Assembly (NCBI RefSeq): GCF_900172265.1
Contig: NZ_FWFK01000004.1
Location: 495,884-559,883, forward strand
DNA length: 64,000 nt
DNA from: Roseivivax jejudonensis
Lineage (GTDB): Bacteria > Pseudomonadota > Alphaproteobacteria > Rhodobacterales > Rhodobacteraceae
Reading direction: 5' to 3'
Below the pieces are notes generated by a model. The model saw only the letters and a list, made by a program, of their open reading frames with translations, did no database searches and had not been told where the DNA came from. A program made the position numbers and the translations under genes. This document shows, in pieces, positions 1 through 8,136 of this stretch. Numbering within the stretch: the first letter of the stretch is position 1; every line of letters begins with the position of its first letter.

Positions 1-653
1 CCGGAGTAGCTCTGCAGCATTCGGCGGTTGGTGTGCGATACCGTCCGAACGCCCGCATCTGCGGTGATGCGGCTGAAGAGGTTGTAGTACTCCGGATAGT
101 CGTAGAGCACGTGCCGCCCGAGGATCGTCATGTCGCGCGCGGTCGACAGGTGACCGCTCTCGGTGAGGCCGTGCGCGTTCTTGAAGGTCGTGCGGGTCAT
201 GCCCATCGCCTTCGCCGTGCGGTTCATCCGCCGGGCAAAGGCCGCTTCGGACCCCGAAATCGCCTCGCCGATCGCGGTCGCCGCGTCGTTGGCCGACTTA
301 ACCGCCGCGGCGCGGACGAGGTAGCGCAGCTTGATTTTCTGGCCCGACCGAAGCCCGAGCTTCGACGGCGGCTCCGACGCCGCGTTCCGCGAGATCGTCA
401 CGAGCGTGTCCATCGACAGCTCGCCATGCTCCACCGCCTCGAAGGCGATGTAGAGCGTCATCATCTTGGTCAGAGACGCGGGATGAAGCCGCGTGTCCGC
501 ATTTTCGCTGTAGTAGACCGTGCCCGACCGCGCATCCATCACCATGCCCGCATACGGCGCCGCCATGGCGCTGAGGGGGATCACGACGAAGAACCAGAAT
601 GCGGTGAGAACGAATAGACCGGTATGGCCCGGCCGCCTGCGCCGTCCCGTCAC
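1..653 (-). CDS. D-alanyl-D-alanine carboxypeptidase, N-terminal part (runs off the window)
   Basis: A penicillin-binding-protein type D,D-carboxypeptidase (peptidase S11) that trims the terminal D-Ala of peptidoglycan side chains in the periplasm. About 217 residues are visible. The order is an Arg-rich n-region, a hydrophobic stretch (LFVLTAFWFFVVIPL) and a likely cleavage after SAMA. The catalytic SxxK motif follows as SLTKMM in the context RLHPASLTKMM, then SAN (SANDAA), which is the second active-site motif. The KTG motif would lie beyond the window edge. I chose the GTG at 653 because it gives a complete signal peptide and has an AAAGGCGG ribosome-binding site just upstream; an ATG further in would cut the signal peptide off. 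It is divergent from clpS. Confidence 0.9.
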   Translation of the reverse strand, partial: MTGRRRRPGHTGLFVLTAFWFFVVIPLSAMAAPYAGMVMDARSGTVYYSENADTRLHPASLTKMMTLYIAFEAVEHGELSMDTLVTISRNAASEPPSKLGLRSGQKIKLRYLVRAAAVKSANDAATAIGEAISGSEAAFARRMNRTAKAMGMTRTTFKNAHGLTESGHLSTARDMTILGRHVLYDYPEYYNLFSRITADAGVRTVSHTNRRMLQSYS

Positions 654-1226
654 TGTTTCCGCCTTTGTCTGCCTCGAGGCTTCCGATGTTTCGGTAAGCC
701 GTTGCTCGTTGCCGCACACCCATCGGGTGCTTCTTGTTGTTGAGGAACGTTAGCACGAGAAGGACGGGCCGCAAAGCGCTCAATTAAATCAATTTTTCGG
801 AATGCGGCCGAACAGCCTCACCAGATATGGGTGCTGGTCTGCCTTCCTCCCACTAGGAGCGCGATTGTGGCGAGATTGTGTCCTCATGACAGCCCGTCGC
901 GCCGCGTTCGTCGGTGTCGCTCGGGCGCCTCTTTCAAACGGGTCAGACGGCGCGGATCAATCGGACCGGCGGCCTCCGGTGAGATCGCGCGCCCGCGAGA
1001 GCGAGTCGCATGGGGCACGCGGATCGCGCCCGAAGGCCGGACAACGTGCCTCGGAATGTCCTCGCAGAGTGCGCGCAGACGCGCCTTGCGTCGCTGAACG
1101 CAGCGTCCCGGTGCTGTGCCGGTGCATCTGCCATCGATCTGGCGCGCCTCCGCCCTTTTCTCGCTGGCAGGCTCGATTATATACTGCGCTCAGACCCGCC
1201 ACGCACAACGGATCTCTTCCGGCCAC
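654..1226. other. Intergenic region between the carboxypeptidase gene and clpS
   Basis: About 570 bases without a convincing gene. Open frames here have Arg/Ser/Ala-rich composition typical of noncoding high-GC DNA and lack ribosome-binding sites. It is the divergent promoter region of the two flanking genes. An AT-rich patch lies at 778-800 and a TATACT hexamer at 1180-1185, about 40 bases ahead of the clpS start. Confidence 0.6.
1180..1185 (+). promoter_or_regulatory. Possible -10 element for clpS
   Basis: TATACT stands out in GC-rich surroundings 42 bases before the upstream clpS start at 1227. The matching -35 region (around 1157-1162, TTTCTC) is weak, so this is a tentative sigma-70-type promoter. 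Confidence 0.3.
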
Positions 1227-1619
1227 ATGACCCAGTTCCGCACCAGCGCGATTGAGCCCCGCGATCCCGCCCTCGCGCCTGTTGGCATGAGCGGATCGGA
1301 CGACGGCCCCGGTCGCGGGAGCGACAGCGATGCCGGCGTCGTCGTCGACACGAAACCGAAGACCAAGCGCCCGCCGCTCTACAAGGTTCTGCTACTGAAC
1401 GATGACTACACGCCGATGGAGTTCGTCGTTCATGTGCTCGAACGCTTCTTCGGCATGAGCCACGCGCAGGCCTTCGAGATCATGCTGACCGTTCACAAGA
1501 AAGGCGTCGCCGTCGTCGGCGTGTTCAGCCACGAGATCGCGGAGACGAAGGTCGGTCAGGTGATGGATTTTGCCCGCCGGCATCAGCACCCCCTGCAATG
1601 CACGATGGAGAAGGAGTGA
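1227..1619 (+). CDS. clpS: ATP-dependent Clp protease adaptor ClpS
   Basis: ClpS binds the N domain of ClpA and delivers N-degron substrates to ClpAP. The conserved core is complete: [19 protein letters not shown], the following [20 protein letters not shown] segment, and a C-terminal [10 protein letters not shown]. The NDD/YTP segment forms part of the N-degron pocket in this family. The core begins near residue 53; the first ~50 residues are a low-complexity Gly/Ser/Asp and Lys/Pro-rich tail, as is usual. The start is uncertain: ATG 1227 (130 aa) or in-frame ATG 1287 (110 aa). Neither has a strong Shine-Dalgarno sequence; the -10-like TATACT at 1180 fits 1227. clpA is not in the window. Confidence 0.93.
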   Translation: MTQFRTSAIEPRDPALAPVGMSGSDDGPGRGSDSDAGVVVDTKPKTKRPPLYKVLLLNDDYTPMEFVVHVLERFFGMSHAQAFEIMLTVHKKGVAVVGVFSHEIAETKVGQVMDFARRHQHPLQCTMEKE

Positions 1620-1662
1620 CGCGCCGCGCGTCACCCTGCCAGCGGCACCCGGACCACGTCCG

Positions 1663-2664
1663 ATGACGGCCTCCCGCCTGTCCCACGCGATCGAAACCGG
1701 GGCGCTCGCGCTCCCGGACGAGGGACGCGTCGCGGTGTTCGGACCGCCGGGCGATATTGACCTGTCTGCCCTCCCGCGCGAGCGTTGGCACCTGATCCAG
1801 CCGTTCGCTCCCGATCACGCCGCGCTGGCCGCCCGCGGATTCGAGTGCGCGACTGTCCCCGCGACGGGCTATGCGGCGTCGCTCGTCGTGCTGCCCCGCG
1901 CCCGGGACCGCGGCGAGGCGTGGATCGCCGCAGCCGAGGAGGCGACACAGGGCCCCGTGATCGTCGAGGGCGCCAAGACCGACGGGATCGACGCCCTCAT
2001 CAAGGCCGCGCGAAAGCGCGTCGCGATCGAGGGCCAGGTCGCCAAGGCGCATGGCAAGCTTTTCTGGTTCACCGCCGGCGACGCCTTTGCCGATTGGCGC
2101 CGGATCCCCACGGCGAACGCCGAGGGCTTCCTGACCGCGCCGGGCACCTTCTCCGCCGACGGTGTGGATCCGGCCTCTGCCGCGTTGGCGGAGATGTTGC
2201 CGGGCCGGCTCGGCCCGGTCGTCGCCGATCTGGGCGCGGGATGGGGCTATCTCGCGACCGAGATCCTCGGCCGTGCCGGAGTCGAACGCGTCCACCTCCT
2301 CGAGGCCGATCGCGACGCGCTCGATTGCGCTGAGGCGAATGTCGACGACCCGCGCGCCGCGTTTCACTGGGCCGACGCGCGCGGCTGGGCCGCGCCCGAA
2401 CCGATCGACACGGTCGTGAGCAACCCGCCCTTCCATATCGGACGCGCCCCGGACCCGGCGCTCGGGCGGGCCTTCATCGCGGCGGCCGCCCGAATGCTCA
2501 CGCCGCAGGGCGCGCTGTGGCTGGTCGCCAATCGCCACCTGCCTTACGAGACCGCGCTTGAAGACGCCTTTCGCGATGTGGCAGAGGCCGGCGGCGATCG
2601 GCGTTTCAAGATTCTCCATGCCGCGCGGCCCCGGTCGTCGCATTCGACGCGCGCGCGCGCCTGA
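1663..2664 (+). CDS. Class I SAM-dependent methyltransferase, RsmC/RlmG-like
   Basis: A 333-residue protein with the two-domain layout of the small-subunit rRNA guanine-N2 methyltransferases. The N-terminal half resembles a degenerate methyltransferase domain. The C-terminal half holds the SAM-binding motif I (VADLGAGWGYLA, about residue 187) and the catalytic motif IV (VVSNPPFHIG, about residue 257). NPPF is the usual signature of N-methylation of guanine or adenine in nucleic acid. By family, 16S rRNA G1207 is the likely target, but other rRNA targets cannot be excluded. ATG 1663 is taken because upstream in-frame codons overlap clpS. The SDR gene follows 11 bases downstream. Confidence 0.82.
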   Translation: MTASRLSHAIETGALALPDEGRVAVFGPPGDIDLSALPRERWHLIQPFAPDHAALAARGFECATVPATGYAASLVVLPRARDRGEAWIAAAEEATQGPVIVEGAKTDGIDALIKAARKRVAIEGQVAKAHGKLFWFTAGDAFADWRRIPTANAEGFLTAPGTFSADGVDPASAALAEMLPGRLGPVVADLGAGWGYLATEILGRAGVERVHLLEADRDALDCAEANVDDPRAAFHWADARGWAAPEPIDTVVSNPPFHIGRAPDPALGRAFIAAAARMLTPQGALWLVANRHLPYETALEDAFRDVAEAGGDRRFKILHAARPRSSHSTRARA

Positions 2665-2675
2665 CAGGACACCCC

Positions 2676-3479
2676 ATGAGTTTCTCCATCGACGGCAAGA
2701 CTGCCATCGTGACCGGCGCCGCCAACGGCGTGGGCCTCTCCATCGGCCGGCATTTCGCCAGCAAGGGCGCGAACGTGATGTTCGCGGACATGGACGAGGA
2801 CCGGCTGATCAAGGAAGTGGGCCGCCCCGAAGATGACGAGGCGCGCGTGCGCACCTTTGCCGGCGACCTGCGCGAACGTCTCACGCAGGCGAACCTGCTG
2901 TCGGCGACGCTCGATGCCTTCGACAGGGTCGACATCCTCGTCAACGCCAGCCGGCAGATGATGCCGTCCGAACCGCTCGACATCGACGACGATTCTGTGG
3001 GCGCGCTGCTCGACCAGAACCTGATGACCTCGCTGCGTCTGAGCCAGGTCGTGGCAAAACGAATGATCAAGCAGGCCGAGGGACAGGAGATCTCGCAGGC
3101 CGGCGCGATCGTGAACCTGTCGTCGATTGCGGCCCGCCGCACGCACCCGTCGCTCCTGGGCTATTCGGTGTCGTGCGCGGCGCTCGACCAGATGACGCGC
3201 TCGCTCGCCGTCGCGCTGGCGCCGCATCGCATTCGGGTAAACGCGCTCGCCTTCGGGTCGGTAATGTCCTCGAGCCTCAAGGACACGCTCAAGGAACACC
3301 GCGAGTATCGCGGCGACATCGAGGAGCACACGCCGCTCGGTCGCATCGCCTCTCCGGACGAACTGGTAGAGGCGGCGCAATTTCTCAGTTCGGATTCGGC
3401 CCGGTTCATCACCGGGCAGATCATGACGATCGATGGCGGCCGCACGCTTCTCGATCCGGTCGCCGCGCCGGCCCACTGA
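2676..3479 (+). CDS. SDR-family protein lacking the catalytic lysine
   Basis: A 267-residue protein with the classical short-chain dehydrogenase/reductase fold. It has the dinucleotide-binding TGAANGVG motif near residue 14, the LVNAS segment near residue 90 and the active-site serine in VNLSS near residue 149. The C-terminal end reads FITGQIMTIDGG. The YxxxK active site reads Y-S-V-S-C, so the lysine that lowers the tyrosine pKa and holds the nicotinamide ribose is Cys. This suggests a non-catalytic or altered activity. AGGAC precedes the ATG. It lies between the methyltransferase and hemF; a link to porphyrin metabolism would be guesswork. Confidence 0.85.
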   Translation: MSFSIDGKTAIVTGAANGVGLSIGRHFASKGANVMFADMDEDRLIKEVGRPEDDEARVRTFAGDLRERLTQANLLSATLDAFDRVDILVNASRQMMPSEPLDIDDDSVGALLDQNLMTSLRLSQVVAKRMIKQAEGQEISQAGAIVNLSSIAARRTHPSLLGYSVSCAALDQMTRSLAVALAPHRIRVNALAFGSVMSSSLKDTLKEHREYRGDIEEHTPLGRIASPDELVEAAQFLSSDSARFITGQIMTIDGGRTLLDPVAAPAH

Positions 3480-3541
3480 TCGCCCGCTTGCGGGCGTTCG
3501 CGCCCCCGGCCTAGGAAGGGCGCGGGACAGGAGAGATGCCG

Positions 3542-4435
3542 ATGACCGAAGAGATGACCGAGCAGAAGGCACGCGCGGCCGAATGGTTCCGGACGCTGCG
3601 CGACCGGATCGTGGTGGCGTTCGAAGCGGTCGAGGACAGCCACGCGACCGGCCCCGGCGCGGCAGCCGCGCCCGGCCGGTTCGAGGTGACCGAAACGTCG
3701 CGCCGGGCCGACGACGGATCCGATGCCGGTGGTGGCCTGATGAGCGTGATGCGCGGCGGCCGCGTGTTCGAGAAGGTCGGCGTCAACGTCTCCGAGGTCT
3801 ACGGCACGCTAGGCGCGCGCGCGCAGGCGGCCATGGCCGCGCGCAAGGGCATTCCGGGCATGGCCGAGGATCCGCGGTTCTGGGCGTCGGGCATCAGTCT
3901 CGTCGCGCACATGCAGAACCCCCACGTGCCAGCGGTGCACATGAACACGCGCATGTTCTGGACGCCGCATGCATGGTGGTTCGGGGGCGGATCGGACCTC
4001 AACCCCTGCCTCGAATACGACGAGGACACGGCCCACTTCCACGCCACGCAGAAGGCGCATCTCGACCCTCACGGGGCAGAGCACTATCCGCGCCTGAAAG
4101 ACTGGGCCGACGAGTATTTCTTCATTCCGCATCGCGGACGGGCGCGCGGCGTCGGCGGCATCTTCATGGATGACCACAACACCGGCGACTGGAACGCGGA
4201 TTTCGCGCTGACCCGCGATATCGGCGAAGCTTTCCTGCCGGCCTACCTGCCAATCGTCGAGAAGCGGCGCCTGACCGACTGGACGGAGGAGGACCGCGAG
4301 GCGCAGCTCGTGCACCGAGGACTCTACGCGGAATACAACCTCGTCTACGACCGCGGCACGAAGTTCGGGCTCGAGACCGGCCACGACGCGAACGCGGTGC
4401 TGATGTCGCTGCCGCCGCTGGCCAAGTGGATCTGA
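3542..4435 (+). CDS. hemF: Oxygen-dependent coproporphyrinogen III oxidase HemF
   Basis: Converts coproporphyrinogen III to protoporphyrinogen IX with O2 in haem synthesis; a cytosolic homodimer. The 297-residue length is normal. Family signatures are present: GISLVAHMQNPHVPAVHMNT, WWFGGGSDLNPC and, further on, GVGGIFMDDHN. The C-terminal YAEYNLVYDRGTKFGLETG matches the family signature. Two start codons exist, 3536 and 3542. The AGGAGA at 3529-3534 is only one base from the first but seven from the second, so 3542 is preferred. It ends 7 bases before the convergent moeA gene. Confidence 0.96.
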   Translation: MTEEMTEQKARAAEWFRTLRDRIVVAFEAVEDSHATGPGAAAAPGRFEVTETSRRADDGSDAGGGLMSVMRGGRVFEKVGVNVSEVYGTLGARAQAAMAARKGIPGMAEDPRFWASGISLVAHMQNPHVPAVHMNTRMFWTPHAWWFGGGSDLNPCLEYDEDTAHFHATQKAHLDPHGAEHYPRLKDWADEYFFIPHRGRARGVGGIFMDDHNTGDWNADFALTRDIGEAFLPAYLPIVEKRRLTDWTEEDREAQLVHRGLYAEYNLVYDRGTKFGLETGHDANAVLMSLPPLAKWI

Positions 4436-4442
4436 TCCGGCG

Positions 4443-6563
4443 CTAGAGCCCGAAGCTGCCCCAGGGAATGAACCGGACCGGGTCGCCCGACCGCACATCG
4501 AGCGCGCCGTCTGGCAGCTCCACGAGGCCCTCGGCCCAGGACAATCCCGAGATGCGACCGGATCCTTCGGAGTGGAACACCTCGGCGTGGCCATCGCGCA
4601 TGCGCGCACGCAGGTATTCGCGGCGCCCCGGTTTCTTGCGCTTCTCGAATCCGGCGGGCACCTCGAAGCCCTGCGGCGCATGCCACGCCTCGCCCGCGAG
4701 CAGGCCGAGCGCCGGACGCGCAAAGACGAGAGTGCAGACCAGCGCCGCGACCGGGTTCCCGGGCAAGCCGAACACGGGCACGCCGTTCCACAGGCCAAGG
4801 GCGAGCGGGCGCCCCGGTTTCAGCGCGATCCGCCACGAGGCCATCGCCCCGGCCTCCTGCAACAGCGCCGAGACATGATCTTCGTCCCCGGCCGACGCGC
4901 CGCCCGAGGTCAGCAGCGCATCGGCCTCCGCGCCGGCCCGGTCGAACCGCGCGCGAAGCATCGCACGATCGTCCGGGCAGCGCCCGAGGTCGAGCACGTC
5001 GAAACCCCACCGCTCGAGTATCGCCGCGAGCATCGGGCGGTTGGCGTCGTGAATCTGCCCCGCCGCGATGCGCGCGCCGGGCTCGACGATCTCGTCGCCA
5101 GTAGACAGGATCGCCACACGGAGCGTGCGCCGGACCGCCAACGTGCCATGCCCGACCGCCGCCGCGAGCGCGAGATCCGGTGGCGTGAGCCGCCGTCCGG
5201 CGCGCAGCGCCACGTCGCCCTCGCCCACGTCCTCGCCGGCGCGGCGGGTATTCGCCCCGGGACGCACCGGCCCGCGAAAGGCAATGACCCCGGCATCGGC
5301 GCGCGTGTCCTCATCCAGCACGACGGTGTCGACCCCCGGGGGCAGCGCCGCGCCGGTCAGCACCCGGATCCCGTGGCCTTCCGGCACGGCCCCGCCATGC
5401 GGGCGTCCCGCCGCGGCGCGGCCCGTGACCAGCGGCAGTCGGTTCTCGGCGCCCTGTCCCGCCGCGGCCGCAAAGCCATATCCGTCGACCGCGGTATTGG
5501 GTTCGGGCGGGTTCGGTCGCATCGCCACGACATCGCGCCCGAGGATGCGGCCCGCGGCACCCGCCAGCGCGACCTCTTCGACCGGCACGACGACGGCCAG
5601 CCGGTCCCGCAGCAGGCCGAGCGCCTCGTCGACCGGCGTCCAGTCGACGCCCGCGGGCAGCGCGAAGCAATCGTCGCGCAGGGGCGGTGGCGCAAGATTG
5701 GGGATCGCGGCGGCCGCGGCTCGCAGCGCATCCTCGTGCCCGCGCCCGAGGATCCAGCCCTCTTCGGGGTCGCCCTCGGCCAGCATCGCGGCCAGACGGT
5801 CGGGCGGCAGTCGCGCCAGCGCTTCGGCCAGAACCCGCACCTGCACGCTGTCGCGGACCTCGTCCGGGTCCTGCCGGGCGGCGACGGCATCGGCGATGAG
5901 CGACGGAAAAACCTCGGCGAGCACGATGCCGGTGTCGCCGGCCTCGAACGGCGCGACGGAGAGATCCGCGCCGAACCGCTCGCGCAACCGGTGAAGCACC
6001 GGCAGGCCGAGCAGCGCCTGCGAGCCGACCGACCCTGTCGTGTAGAGCTTCCAGCAGGGCTGCGCGCGCGGCAGATCCGCTTCGGTGCGGCGCCGTTCGG
6101 GGAGGCCGTGATCCCGTCGTTCCGTGCCGCGCGCGGGCAGGTCCGCCGACGCTTCGCCGGGAGGGCAGCCCCAGAACGGCCCAACGCCCGGAAAGCGCCG
6201 GTTGAGCCGCCGCGCCACGTCCCAGCGATTGTTGGCGTTGTCCGGTCCGTCCGTCACCTCGGCTGCCAGGGCAGCCCACAGCGCCAGCGGATCCGGGCGA
6301 CCGGTGACCGCCGCGGCGAAACCGGCCGGATAGCCGAACGGAAAATCGAAGCCCGCCAGAACCCGCCGCCCCGCCGCTCGCTCGGCCGCGACCGTTTCGG
6401 CCAGCCAAGCCTCCGCCGCGGCGCGGGTGCGCAGATACGTCGTGTCGGCTGCGGCGCCGTCGCGGACGGTGCCGATCCAGATCGCGTCCGCCGTGGGCCG
6501 CGCCGGCGACGGCGCCGACCGGGCGGACCAGTCGACCACGATCACGGTGTCGAACCCGCTCAC
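4443..6563 (-). CDS. moeA: MoeA molybdopterin molybdotransferase with an extra N-terminal domain
   Basis: A 706-residue protein. Residues from about 305 onward are MoeA, which inserts molybdate into adenylylated molybdopterin. It has NTAVDGYGF (usual NSAMDGYA) near 356, LSTGDEIVEPG near 487, GQIHDANR near 502, TSGGASAGDEDH near 552 and KPGRP/GLPGNPVAAL near 582-607. Residues 1 to about 300 are not part of MoeA, which is normally ~400 residues. They contain VIVVDWSA, GFDFPFGYP, NRWDVARRLN, GPFWGCPP and EVFPSLI, and I do not recognise the domain with confidence; an RNase-H-like (DUF429-type) fold is a weak guess. The ATG overlaps the mobB stop by 4 bases. It is the last gene of the fdhD operon. 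Confidence 0.9.
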   Translation of the reverse strand: MSGFDTVIVVDWSARSAPSPARPTADAIWIGTVRDGAAADTTYLRTRAAAEAWLAETVAAERAAGRRVLAGFDFPFGYPAGFAAAVTGRPDPLALWAALAAEVTDGPDNANNRWDVARRLNRRFPGVGPFWGCPPGEASADLPARGTERRDHGLPERRRTEADLPRAQPCWKLYTTGSVGSQALLGLPVLHRLRERFGADLSVAPFEAGDTGIVLAEVFPSLIADAVAARQDPDEVRDSVQVRVLAEALARLPPDRLAAMLAEGDPEEGWILGRGHEDALRAAAAAIPNLAPPPLRDDCFALPAGVDWTPVDEALGLLRDRLAVVVPVEEVALAGAAGRILGRDVVAMRPNPPEPNTAVDGYGFAAAAGQGAENRLPLVTGRAAAGRPHGGAVPEGHGIRVLTGAALPPGVDTVVLDEDTRADAGVIAFRGPVRPGANTRRAGEDVGEGDVALRAGRRLTPPDLALAAAVGHGTLAVRRTLRVAILSTGDEIVEPGARIAAGQIHDANRPMLAAILERWGFDVLDLGRCPDDRAMLRARFDRAGAEADALLTSGGASAGDEDHVSALLQEAGAMASWRIALKPGRPLALGLWNGVPVFGLPGNPVAALVCTLVFARPALGLLAGEAWHAPQGFEVPAGFEKRKKPGRREYLRARMRDGHAEVFHSEGSGRISGLSWAEGLVELPDGALDVRSGDPVRFIPWGSFGL

Positions 6564-7057
6564 AGCCCGACCTCGCGCAGCACGAAGTCCGCCAGCGCCG
6601 CGGTGTCATCGAGGTCAAAGAGCGGGCGATCGAGCGACAGCGTCGCGGCGCTGTCGCTGGCGACAGCGCGAATCGTGGCATCCTCGGGCGCGATGAGTGG
6701 CTGGCCGGTTTCCGCGCGGTGCGCCTCGATCTTCGGGTGACGGTCGCGCTTGTAGCCCTCGACCAGCACCAGATCGACCGGTGCGAGCTGCGCCAGGAGA
6801 TCGTCGAGCGTCGGTTCCGGAGCGCCCCGCAGCTCGGTCATGAGCGCGGTGCGGTTGCGCGACGCGAGCAGAACCTGCCGCGCGCCGGCGTCGCGGTGCC
6901 GGTAGCTGTCGCGCCCCTTCTGATCGACGTCGAAGCTGTGATGCGCGTGCTTGACGGTGCTCACAGAATGGCCGCGCGCGGTAATCTCGGCGACGAGACG
7001 CTCCATCAGTCCGGTCTTGCCCGAATTCTTCCAGCCGGTCACGCCGTAGAGCCTCAC
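6560..7057 (-). CDS. mobB: Molybdopterin-guanine dinucleotide biosynthesis protein MobB
   Basis: A GTP-binding P-loop protein of 165 residues that assists MobA in making the guanine dinucleotide form of the molybdenum cofactor. The Walker A motif GWKNSGKT lies at residues 8-15, the TVKHAHHSFDVD segment follows near residue 35, and LVLVEGYKRDRHPKIE near residue 108 is the family's second signature. Both ends overlap neighbours by four bases (ATGA), with mobA upstream and moeA downstream, so translation is probably coupled. Confidence 0.95.
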   Translation of the reverse strand: MRLYGVTGWKNSGKTGLMERLVAEITARGHSVSTVKHAHHSFDVDQKGRDSYRHRDAGARQVLLASRNRTALMTELRGAPEPTLDDLLAQLAPVDLVLVEGYKRDRHPKIEAHRAETGQPLIAPEDATIRAVASDSAATLSLDRPLFDLDDTAALADFVLREVGL

Positions 7058-7659
7058 AGCATCGCCTCCGCGCGCAACAGGTCCTCGGGCGTGTTGACGT
7101 TGAAGAAGGGCTCGCCCGGCCCGTCGAACAGCGCGGTCCGACCGTTTTTGGCGTCGGTCCAGACCACCACCTTGCGCGTGCCAGACGCCAGCGCGGCGCG
7201 CAGGTCGTCGCGCAGGGCAACCGGCCAGAGGCCGAACGTCGGATGGCGCACCTCACCGCGCTCGGGGTCCGGCGTCGCGGCCAGCGCCAACGGATGCTCC
7301 ATTCCCGCCGCCGCGGCGGTCAGCCGGGCCACGAGATCGCGCGGGAAGAACGGCGTGTCGGCCGCGACCGTGATGACGGTCGCGTCGCCACGCGCCGCCG
7401 CCCAATCGAGCGCGGCGAGGACCCCGGCCAGCGGTCCCGGCCAGTCCGAAACGCTGTCGGGCAGGACCGGCAACGCGTACGTCACGAAGCGCGACGGGTC
7501 GCCGTTCGCGTTCAGCGCCAGCCCCGACACCTGCGGACCGAGGCGTTCGATCACTTGCGCGAGGATGGTGTCGCCGCCGAGCGGCAGCAGCCCCTTGTCA
7601 CCGCCCCCCATGCGCGTCGCGCGACCGCCGGCGAGGATGACACCCGGCGGGCGCTTCAT
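7054..7659 (-). CDS. mobA: Molybdenum cofactor guanylyltransferase MobA
   Basis: Transfers GMP from GTP to molybdopterin, forming the cofactor used by DMSO-reductase family enzymes such as formate dehydrogenase. The 201-residue protein begins with the nucleotidyltransferase signature GVILAGGRATRMGGGDKGLL. It also has GPLAGVLAAL near residue 77, VAADTPFFP near 100 (the metal-binding Asp region) and FFNVNTPEDL near the C-terminus. The start at 7659 has GGAG nine bases upstream; the open frame extends further but only through the preceding gene. Overlaps of four bases on both sides show a tight operon. Confidence 0.94.
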   Translation of the reverse strand: MKRPPGVILAGGRATRMGGGDKGLLPLGGDTILAQVIERLGPQVSGLALNANGDPSRFVTYALPVLPDSVSDWPGPLAGVLAALDWAAARGDATVITVAADTPFFPRDLVARLTAAAAGMEHPLALAATPDPERGEVRHPTFGLWPVALRDDLRAALASGTRKVVVWTDAKNGRTALFDGPGEPFFNVNTPEDLLRAEAML

Positions 7660-8072
7660 GGCTTTCTCCGATCGTGCTTGTAGGCCGAGGGCATCAGTGC
7701 CGCCATCGGGCGGACGGCGAAGTCCTCGTCGCTCGGCACCGCGACCTCGGCCGAGGGCGCATAATCCAGCATCAGTTCCCGGCACGGTCCGCACGGCGGG
7801 ATCACCTGCCCGCGCCGGTTCACCGCGGCGACGAAGGTGACCCGGTCATCGGGGTTGGCGGCCAGCGCCATGCCGATCGCCACCGGTTCGGCGCAGACGC
7901 TGGCGCGCGGCAAGGTGCTGTCGAGGTTCATGCCGACAAAACGCGCGCCGGATGCGGTGAGCACCACGCAGGCGACGGTATGCCATTCGCCGCGCTGGTT
8001 CTCGGCGATGAAGCGCCGCGCCTCGGCGACCGCCGCCGCGTACGTGGGATCGAGGCGGAGCGGCGCGGTCAT
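7656..8072 (-). CDS. Cytidine-deaminase-fold nucleoside deaminase
   Basis: A 138-residue zinc deaminase of the cytidine deaminase superfamily. The zinc and catalytic motifs are visible as C-A-E (VCAEPVAIGMA near residue 62) and PCxxC (IPPCGPCRELM near residue 92). The size fits homotetrameric cytidine deaminases and blasticidin-S-deaminase-like proteins. The substrate cannot be set from sequence. Its place between fdhD and mobA, with a 4-base overlap into mobA, is curious because no deaminase step is known in molybdenum cofactor maturation; it may be only a passenger. The ATG at 8072 was chosen over an upstream one at 8105, which adds only residues of random character. Confidence 0.85.
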   Translation of the reverse strand: MTAPLRLDPTYAAAVAEARRFIAENQRGEWHTVACVVLTASGARFVGMNLDSTLPRASVCAEPVAIGMALAANPDDRVTFVAAVNRRGQVIPPCGPCRELMLDYAPSAEVAVPSDEDFAVRPMAALMPSAYKHDRRKP

Positions 8073-8136
8073 GCGCGAGCCCCGACCTGCGTGGCCGGTT
8101 CGCATCCGAACCGGACAGCGACGGCAATGAACGCGC

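Noticed and set aside
802..1230. Small gene ahead of clpS
   Set aside because: Arg/Ser-rich product, no ribosome-binding site and overlap with the clpS promoter region.
4572..6740. Very long plus-strand open frame opposite moeA-mobB
   Set aside because: Its protein is Arg/Gly-rich without any motif; the minus strand in the same place encodes full MoeA and MobB. It is a GC-content shadow.
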